Shown: piece after piece, positions 53,401-62,400 of the stretch
Layout: every line of letters begins with the position of its first letter
How positions within the stretch are numbered: position 1 is the stretch's first letter
From: Opisthorchis felineus
Lineage: Eukaryota > Platyhelminthes > Trematoda > Opisthorchiida > Opisthorchiidae
Length of the DNA: 64,000 bases
Direction: 5' to 3'
Assembly: GCA_004794785.1 (NCBI GenBank)
Contig: SJOL01004130.1
Coordinates: 168,000-231,999 of the forward strand
The notes under the pieces: model-generated
The model's database searches: none
What the model was told of the DNA's origin: nothing
Seen by the model: only the letters and a program-made list of their open reading frames with translations
Program-made: the position numbers and the translations under genes

Positions 53401-56400
53401 AATCGCAGTACGGGACTCGCTGTTCTTCGTCGGGCTGCTCTCCGTTGGCCTTCCTGGCATGGTCAAACCCATAGGAACTGACTTCCATAAGTATAGCCTG
53501 CAGCATCATTGCAGCACAGAAGCCCGACCAGCAGGATAAGGTGACAGCTTTAATTCGACTGTGTCACAGTCGCTTCCTCACAGTTCCAGTTGAATTGGAT
53601 AAGGATCACAGGTGTGAAATGTTTTTCTTCACTAACCAGATAAGACCACTGGAAAGTTGTGAGAAAACAACTAACTGGACCATGAATAAAATGGAGCCAT
53701 GATTGATTAGTGGAGGCGTGTAAAGTTTAGGTATGTGCGGCTTATCTTATTTCGCGCTCACTCAGAACAATGAAGCAGGTTCAACTGGGTGTCTGTTTTG
53801 TTCTGAACAGGTTTCATACCATACCCCAATCAACACTTGGGTGAAACAAAAACCCCGTCTGAACTTGGTCCATTTTAACCATCTCTTGAAAAGTTTTCTC
53901 TGGTGCTCCACTCAAAGTTTGTAAGAAAAGAACTGAATACATGCTGACTAAGACCGCCGACATCTTGTACACTTCTCAGGTCACTTTCGACTTGGTAGAT
54001 GAAGTGGACCTGATTTTCGGCGTCATGTCCAGATTATTTTATAAAAGGGATTCGCCGAAACTCAGTTTATGGTTACTACAATAGGAAATTTCGACCATAA
54101 TGGAAAAAATCATCGTACACAAAATGAAGTGCTCCTGCTTGAAGATAGGGCCCCGCATCGAACTGTTAATGTTGTCTGTTCTTGAATACGGTACAATATT
54201 GAGAACTCGTCCATTAGGATTTCATTAGACAATGAAAATCCGCAGTTTTACGCTTGGACAACTTTGGTCAACTCTAGTCACACATGCACACAGGTAAGCC
54301 ACATTAACTAAAAAACTGAGATTGAGCACTTATTTGCAGACAAAAGATGGGGATTGGCGGACAGACGTTACTTTTCAGTGTCATTTGCACAACGCAACCA
54401 TAACAGTAACAAAGTGATGTGAGCTGTACATTTGTACAAATTCACAAGCCTAGCTTGCAGATGACAGTCACGGGTCTATAAAATCATCAGGAAAGAGAAA
54501 TGACCTGGCCTGGTCATGTGGTTTGACCTCACTAGGCTTAACTTTCACTCAAAATGGACTCTGTTGTAACAACAAAGACCAGTGACATTTCCAAAGATCA
54601 AATCCTCTCCACAAAGTAGCAACTTTGAATAATAAGATGAAAAGGTTATCTAAAAGGTAAATGGCCTAATTATGTGAGGAACATTAACCGAAAGACAGTT
54701 GCATTAGAAAACTGTGATAGCCTAGGAAATCACAACTCGTAACAGCGGTCAACACGTGTGGCCATGTGAACCAAGTTAGCACACGTACCCATTGAAAACA
54801 ACTCTCCTTGGTTATCGACCCTCCAACTACGAAGCCTCGAGCAACAACGATCACGTGTAAGTTCCGTGACCCTGGACCAATCGCATCCCCTGCAGATCAC
54901 ATAGCTCCCGGTAAACGTTACTTGCGGGCTTTAATGACCGCAGCCTTCCGTTCGGTGGTTAGTATTTTGATAAATGCTTTTCCAGACGGTCTTAATAACG
55001 TCAAGTTCGTATTTACCAACCTATGAGTTGCCTAGTGGTTCCTTCCCACCAATTCTGGGCCGACTATTCACAACGCAATCCTCGGTACAATTCAGTTCAA
55101 TCAAATCACCACTACTACCACGATTGCCATAGCCGGTGTCACCCTTACCCAACCCCATCGATGTTTCTTCAGACCATTTTCAGTCTATGACACACTTGAG
55201 AATGCACCAGGGTGAATGAACGATTCGTTTATCGAGACTGAAATCAAATACTTTAGTAAAACCTTCGGACATCCATTCTGAACACGTTTTAAGCGTTGAA
55301 CCTATTTGATTGAATCAGAAACAGTAGTCAGTTCCAAGACAGGGATATCCAACACAAAACAAAGTAACTGACAATCCTCATTGCTTAAAAAGTGAATCGG
55401 CTGTGCTCAGTCCTACCTTGATGAGACTGCTGGTGAGCTGTTGGTTTGTCCAAGGGGATTTCTTCTTTCACACCAAACTCACCCTCGGCTCGCATATCGA
55501 GGCAGACTTGCGATTTGGAGTTCGGATCGTAAACCACTGGGTTCGAATTCGCGTCCACCGGTGGAAATGTCACAGATTTTCTCGAGGCCAAGAGACCAGT
55601 CTTTTCCGGCGAAGCACAACGCGAACTAGGTATTACCACGTGTTCACCACTAGGCTGCTGACTGATAGGATTGGTGGCAGACGGTGGACAGGTATTGTGC
55701 ACATGAATCGACTCGCCAGAGCAAGGCAAATACAGATCTGTGCCCCCATTGTTCACCGCATGTTGTGCATGCATGGAGTTCGTTACATAGCGGATCACAC
55801 GGCGAGTTCGAGCCAGTAGCAGGTAGTCCAAAACAGTAGACCATGTAGCCACGGCAACAAGCGAGAAGTAGATGAGGATAAAGTTCAGAATGCACAATAG
55901 CGACTGGCCAGAGCTAAAGGAGATCGGAGAAACAGGACAGGGTTGTTTGGAAAATACTAGAGTTGGATGATTCAACGAAAGTACTGAAATGAATGAGGGT
56001 CTTGTCAAACGAGAAGATAAACTAGCACGTGACAGAAACCACAAAAGTGACCGCTTGTTGTAACCCTGGACAGCACCTCATGACGAAAGTCTGCACGAAA
56101 GAAAACGAGTTTTCTTTTCAGCATAGAACATGAACGGGTTTGGATGTATAGAACTCCTTAGCCACAATGAACTAGGTTAGCTTAAGTGTAATAGCATGTA
56201 GCTTTCTCAGCGGATTGATTAAAAAATGCACAGCCTCATGAGAACGTGTCCAATCACGTTAGCACTAAATGAAATAAATGGTGAGTTTTGCGAAAGATTC
56301 ACTCATGAAAAAGGAAGAGCGTAACAGCCTATTCTCTTCCACTGTCGCCCTACGAGAGTGAATGCCTTTGTCAGTGACGTGCTTCACAACACTACTTATA

Positions 56401-59400
56401 AGGTTGCTGAAAACTCTTCAACAGCCCAAGATCGGTTTCGCCCTTCTTGGGGCTCATCCGATAGGCGCGGTCCCTCAGTGTCTCGCAACTTTGTTCTACG
56501 TGAACCCGGACTGGACAGACTACGATAAATACTCTCATTTGCGCACGAATTTAGTTTTGACGGGAGACTCAATTGAATCCAGCTGAAGGGCTTGTTTATG
56601 GTGATCAGCTTTTGTCCAATTGGAGTTCAAGTATAACATAAAGTTGACGGAAACTAGGGGTACTGTGCCTTTCCTGATGGGCCTCAAGTGCCAGTCGTAG
56701 GTTGTTGAAGAATCTTCAGCAACCTTCTGAGTAGTGAGATAAAGGCAAGTAATTAGGTTGCGTAAACAGCGAAGCAGATATCGTGGTTGCCGTTGCAGAT
56801 ACAGTTACCTGAAAGGCTGCAGCCTCTAGTCCCTTTTCAAATTCCTCCCAGTAGGGAACGGCTCGGTTAGGAACCACTGGCATGTGCAGAACACTGGATC
56901 CTCGTTACACCGTTACAGAATGAAAACATTTTCATTTTTCGTCAGCTGAGGTGGTTTTTACTCCGTATCACCTACTATACCGACAATCTCGATATTCGTC
57001 GCCCGTCACACTGAGTATAGGAGTAGTTGAGCATTGTCGTGATAGCTGTCAAGTCCATGTTTCTGATCATTATGTTGACTTCACCTGCCCCCACCGCAAC
57101 GCCCATCCACTGTGGTTTCGATCTATGCGTGCAACTAGACGCTGACACACCCAGTTCGTGCCTGTTCGAACAGGCGTAAAACACTGAGTTCTCTTAACTC
57201 ATCGCATCGATGCGGATAGAAGAGATGGATCGTGGCATGTTAACATTCCACTTATTCTCATCAGCCACGAGACGTTTCTATACTACCTGCACGTTTAACG
57301 TCTCGCGGCTGAGGTGGGTAAATGAAATATCAACAAACTGTGGTCTAGGTCTTTTGCCTGTACTGACGCTAACGGTAAGCACTGGTGACGCAGATGGGCG
57401 ATATGACTTTTCACACGGCATGTCTGACTGCAACGGAAGAGGACACACAGACAAAGACAAGACAGTCATCGCCACATTATTGCTGATGTGAAACTGATTG
57501 TGACTATGTGACAGAACTGTCGTTTTCTAGTTAACCGATAAACTGAACCGGCAGATTCTTTCATGGTTTAAGCGGATGATCTACACTTTTCCGTTTGAAC
57601 ATTACATCGAGACGGTGTCGGACTCTAACCGATCGGTGGAAAAATGAGGCGACAATATAATAGTTACCACCAAGTGCAACTACCACAGTTCAGCCACTCC
57701 ACAGTGGATTCAATAGCTCGTTTACACAGAACCACGTTTTTGCGTTGGCCAGATTACTGGACATCAGTCTTGATCAACTGAGACATACTGGCAGACGTAG
57801 TCGGTTGCACTGAGCATCTCGTGATCCCATGACATCTAAAGGATATGTGAACTAATTTCGACCACTGCGTTGGAGCCAGTTGCGGACTCTGGGTCGGACC
57901 CTCTTGCTTTGCGGACTAGGTTCTTGAATGGATGAGTCTTGAACGGATGAGTCTACTAAACGAATCTCCTCGACCCGTATAGCCACATGAAAAGCTGTCT
58001 ACCGAAAAATCACGATATTATGACTCTCACCAACTCTACGTATCACTATTCACCCAAAAATACTTATTAATATTGATTTTTCTACGTTCAACGTCATTGA
58101 AACGAGCTATGTACCTTCCATTTTAGTGATTCTAGAAGAGGAGTGGACGCTTCTGTAACGTTTTCAAACCGACTCTTCGCACAATCATGTAACTTGGAAA
58201 ATAGAAAGTCTATGGACAGACAACTATTGAGGAACTAGACGCTGATATACGTCCCTTGTTGGGAACTCATTTTGGTGAGTTTAACCAACTTCCTCGATTA
58301 CGTTCACAACTCGACCTGCAATATACTTTGCTCCGGAGACCAGAAGGCTACATAACTGGCATTTCGGGAGAGGACATAACCTATAGGAAATGTGCCGCAG
58401 CCACTAGTCTGAAACAAACACAGGTCAACAGCAGATTACTTACAGTCAGAAAACCGAGGTCTTCGTAACTCAGCGCCGCTTTTGAATGGATTGTTGTATA
58501 TAGGAGTATATCAGTCCTTTACACATAAATCAGATGGTTTTCGACGCCGTATAGCAGAAGTGCGGTGTGAGAAAGTTGAAACATAAGTGCGTGGAATATT
58601 TGAAAACGAAACAAGGTATGTAACGTGTTTAACAGACCGTGGCGAATGTACTCTCACTGGTTCACATGATGATAAGAAAAACCTACCTAACTTGAGGTTC
58701 CTTTACACGCAGACTACCGTCCAAACGACAAGCGATCATTTCTCCAATTCCCGCAGGAAGAAGGGGCATCAACCAGCCCAAGCAGCCGATAAGAAAAAAC
58801 AAGTGAATGTAGAACAATGGCAGATAGAAACACTTGGAATCGAGCAATTGTCGACCAGACTTTGTCCACTTCACACGACGTGGTGTACTAACTGCAACAG
58901 TGGCACCCGTGTCACCTGCTCTGGTCACAGAACCCAAGGAGGTCGTGATGTGACTGCATTGCGTATCGGATTTGGTTCTAGTCAGCAGCTTCGCCCAGAA
59001 TGCGATCCGTTGTGATTGTTGCATTCGTAAGGTCAGCTAAAGATGGACATCAACAGAGTACAAAACGAAGAATGCAGAGAGTCAGTTCTGTACGAACGAA
59101 TATATTCGAGTGAATAACAGACGGGTTGGGATGCTCAAAATCCATGATGCGAGAATGAGTGACCGAACCTATTTGGTGTTGTCACTCCGTGTAACTAATG
59201 AGTTTAACTTACAAGATGTGAAGCGTTCTCATCAGATCGTCTTAAACATCTGACAGAAGTCGGTTGGGGGAAACGGACTGATCATTCATGAATAGGATAT
59301 ATTAACATCGTGGGCAAGCCATGAAAAATGCCTTCCTAACACGACCATTTCGGTTGAAACTAATCGTGCATCTGAAAATCACTTGTGGCAAACTGTTCAA

Positions 59401-62400
59401 ACTTACACCTTAGTCTCTTGAAAATGAAAGAAAGGTGGCAAACGGTGGCTGTTTTGTCTTGTATTCAGGACCTTTCATCGATTCGTAGAAACACAAGAAA
59501 CCTCTCTATAATATGTGTAATATATATAACATTCGCAATGCTCATCCTTAACAACAAGTTATCATTTTGACATACAATTTCCCTGTTTCGCACCCTGTCG
59601 GCTTTTTGCGTCCACATTCCAAAGAGAATACCGCAGACTGCTGTTTAGAGCTGCTACCGATTGGTTGTTGATCAGATGGCTGTTGATTTTTCATCGAGCT
59701 TGGCAAGTGAGTTGTAAACGTTTCGTCACCATTCGAGGAGATATCAACAGTCCGTTTTAGCAGTCCGCCGACTTCCTATCGCACATGTTTCCCCAACCCA
59801 CTGGGCATGCTGTTCGACGTCATCTTCCTTGGAGTCTTCGAAAAATGCTACTGTGTTATGGACATTTCTCACAAAACGCCTCCAGATGCCGCTATTTATG
59901 TAGTAAACAAGCGATCTGACACTTACTCAGGCTTCAACCAAGGAACGCTTATAACTATTCACACCTGGTATCATCCCAAGCGGTATCAACTTCCTATGCA
60001 TCTTCAGTTAGAACTCCCACCAGCTGCAACTACCATTTACTGACATTCCATGACTCCTTATCTTATCCGATATCTGGTAACCCTTTTTTGAATACTTTCT
60101 CTCATTTGACTCACCTGACGTCTCACCTGAACTGCATGAACTAACTTCCCTTCTCTACTGTTGATTCAGAATCCAGTTCGTATTTAGGCAGTATTTATGC
60201 AGAGTAAACTCTGCGCTTATCATTTACCCCAGTCAGGATGCCCTTAGCTTGTCTTCTCTTGATTTGACTGGGAAACCGAACATTCAAATTTAATAACCAG
60301 ACGTTTTCCTACTAAACCACACCACAAGGAGTGCGAAATTTTGTAACACATGTTTAAGCCCGAAAATAAGGTAGAGCGATTCAAGAGCAATTACTTTAAA
60401 CTAGATAACTACCAGTTTAGTCTTAATAAATCAGATACATCAGCTAAGCAAAGTCCCAAACCGTATGAACTTTATACAAAGAGACCTCGTGATCAAACTA
60501 TGTGTGTCCTACTGATGGGCTCTTGTATGGCGAAAGTGATCAAGCTGAACATCCGCGGATGGGCAACGGCTTCAACGAGGTGAGGAGCACCGAATCTCGA
60601 AGTGTAAAACACACGGCCTACCAAAAGGACCCCATATTTTAATGCAATAACTGTGACACTTCATACCTAGTAGAGGTAGACAGTCGGTGCAGAAAAACAT
60701 GGATTACTTAAGAGTCAGATAACTACCACTAGGACTCACCAGAGCTGCAACATTGATGAGAAGACAAACGACTGCAGTAAATCCAGTAAGCCAGCGAGCG
60801 AGGCGATAATGCTCCAGATGGAAATGCGGTCGTTGACATGGAAAACTGCATCGTTCAATTCCGGGTATCCTGGTAAGGACAGAAGAGAGGTTCTCTAAAT
60901 AGAGCCCAGAGCTGCACTCCTATCGAAATCCACTAGAACACGCCCTGATCTGGCACTCCTACCACCAGCTCATCTTACCACAGAAGCCACCCATCCTGTA
61001 AAGCAAACATAGGAACAGTAGAAAGCTTGACGACTCCCTCCTAAAATGACTGCGTCGAGGCAGAAAATGGAAGCACAGAGGACAGAGTAGAGCGCGGTGC
61101 AGCCTATACCTCAATAAAAAATCAAACACGGATGCCACGCTCCAAATGCTAAACGGATTCACTACCAAATGTCTTTCCTTCAGTCTACAGTTCGGTATCC
61201 TGACCTCACAAATTACGTCACGCGTGCATCCAGATAGACAAAAGTTTTCCGGTCGAGGCGTCCAACAGCAGCTGTGGGTGAACGAAGGAGAAGCGGTTGG
61301 GCGGAGACCAAGAGCCGAACCGCATAACTGCACCCGGGCACTGCAATGGACTGAATCGTTTGATTGATAAAATTTTCGTTGGTCGTGTTAGTTGCACGAA
61401 CTCCAGGAAATATTAATCAACCACACTACACATTCTCCGATTTTCGACCACCTAAGGCAAGGGATGCAAGTGCTTTTTTGTTGGAAATGTTTGGAGAAGT
61501 TGGACTAAACAAATATGTGGAAATAATAATCGATACTCCAACCACAAAAAGATGCTGAAAAACGTAACGCTCCAGTTTGAAGGTAATGAAGTTGGAGGCA
61601 GCTCATTATTTATCGAGTTCCCAAATCATGCTACTAGTGCGTTGTTAATGCAGGAGAAATCTTTTCGAAAAAGTTTGGGGAACATTCGCTGCATTTCCGA
61701 ATTTCTTCCAGCTGACCGAAAAAAGATTTTACACTTTTGCTATCTTCATTCGAGCTTCACGAAAATAAACGACGAAAATGACGGACAACCATGATGTTGA
61801 CGCACTACTGAAGATCTCAACTAACGACGACAAACTGGTGCACTGGTTCTAATCACAGTTTGACAACTGATGAAAATCGTGGGGTTTCGTTGAACAAGTG
61901 AAGTTGTAAACCTATCTCTTTTGGTTGACCGTTCCATTCTATCCTACCATGCTGCCCACCAGAGTGGGAAGTGATTTATTAGTTCAACTTATCAGCGGTT
62001 ATACTGAGATGTCAACTCCGACCGTTTAACATGCAAGACGAACGCGCAATCACCACTTCCGCATTGCACGCAGAACTTACCCGAACTATCGAATCCAAAC
62101 AGGCGAATATGCTTAAGCCTAAGCACCTAATCATCAAAGAAAACGCTCCCAAAGACAGGTCACCACCTAGAGAAGGCCACAGTTTGGTTTTCATCAGTCT
62201 CAAGTTGCTGTGCACTAGCTCCCAAAGAAATCATCTGCTGTTGCATTCTTCCTTAGTGGGTAGGGGCACTGCAAGTGAGTAAAGGCGTGTGATGGTGACC
62301 TTAACGGCAGCCACTTCTGAGGGAAGACTAGTATCATGATGGAACAACTCGGCGCATAAGTTCATATGCACGATACAGAAGATGCGCTATATGGCAGACA

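Noticed and set aside
60959..61333. 124-codon minus-strand frame in intron 4
   Set aside because: No Smo similarity, and exons 4 and 5 already join in phase completing W255.
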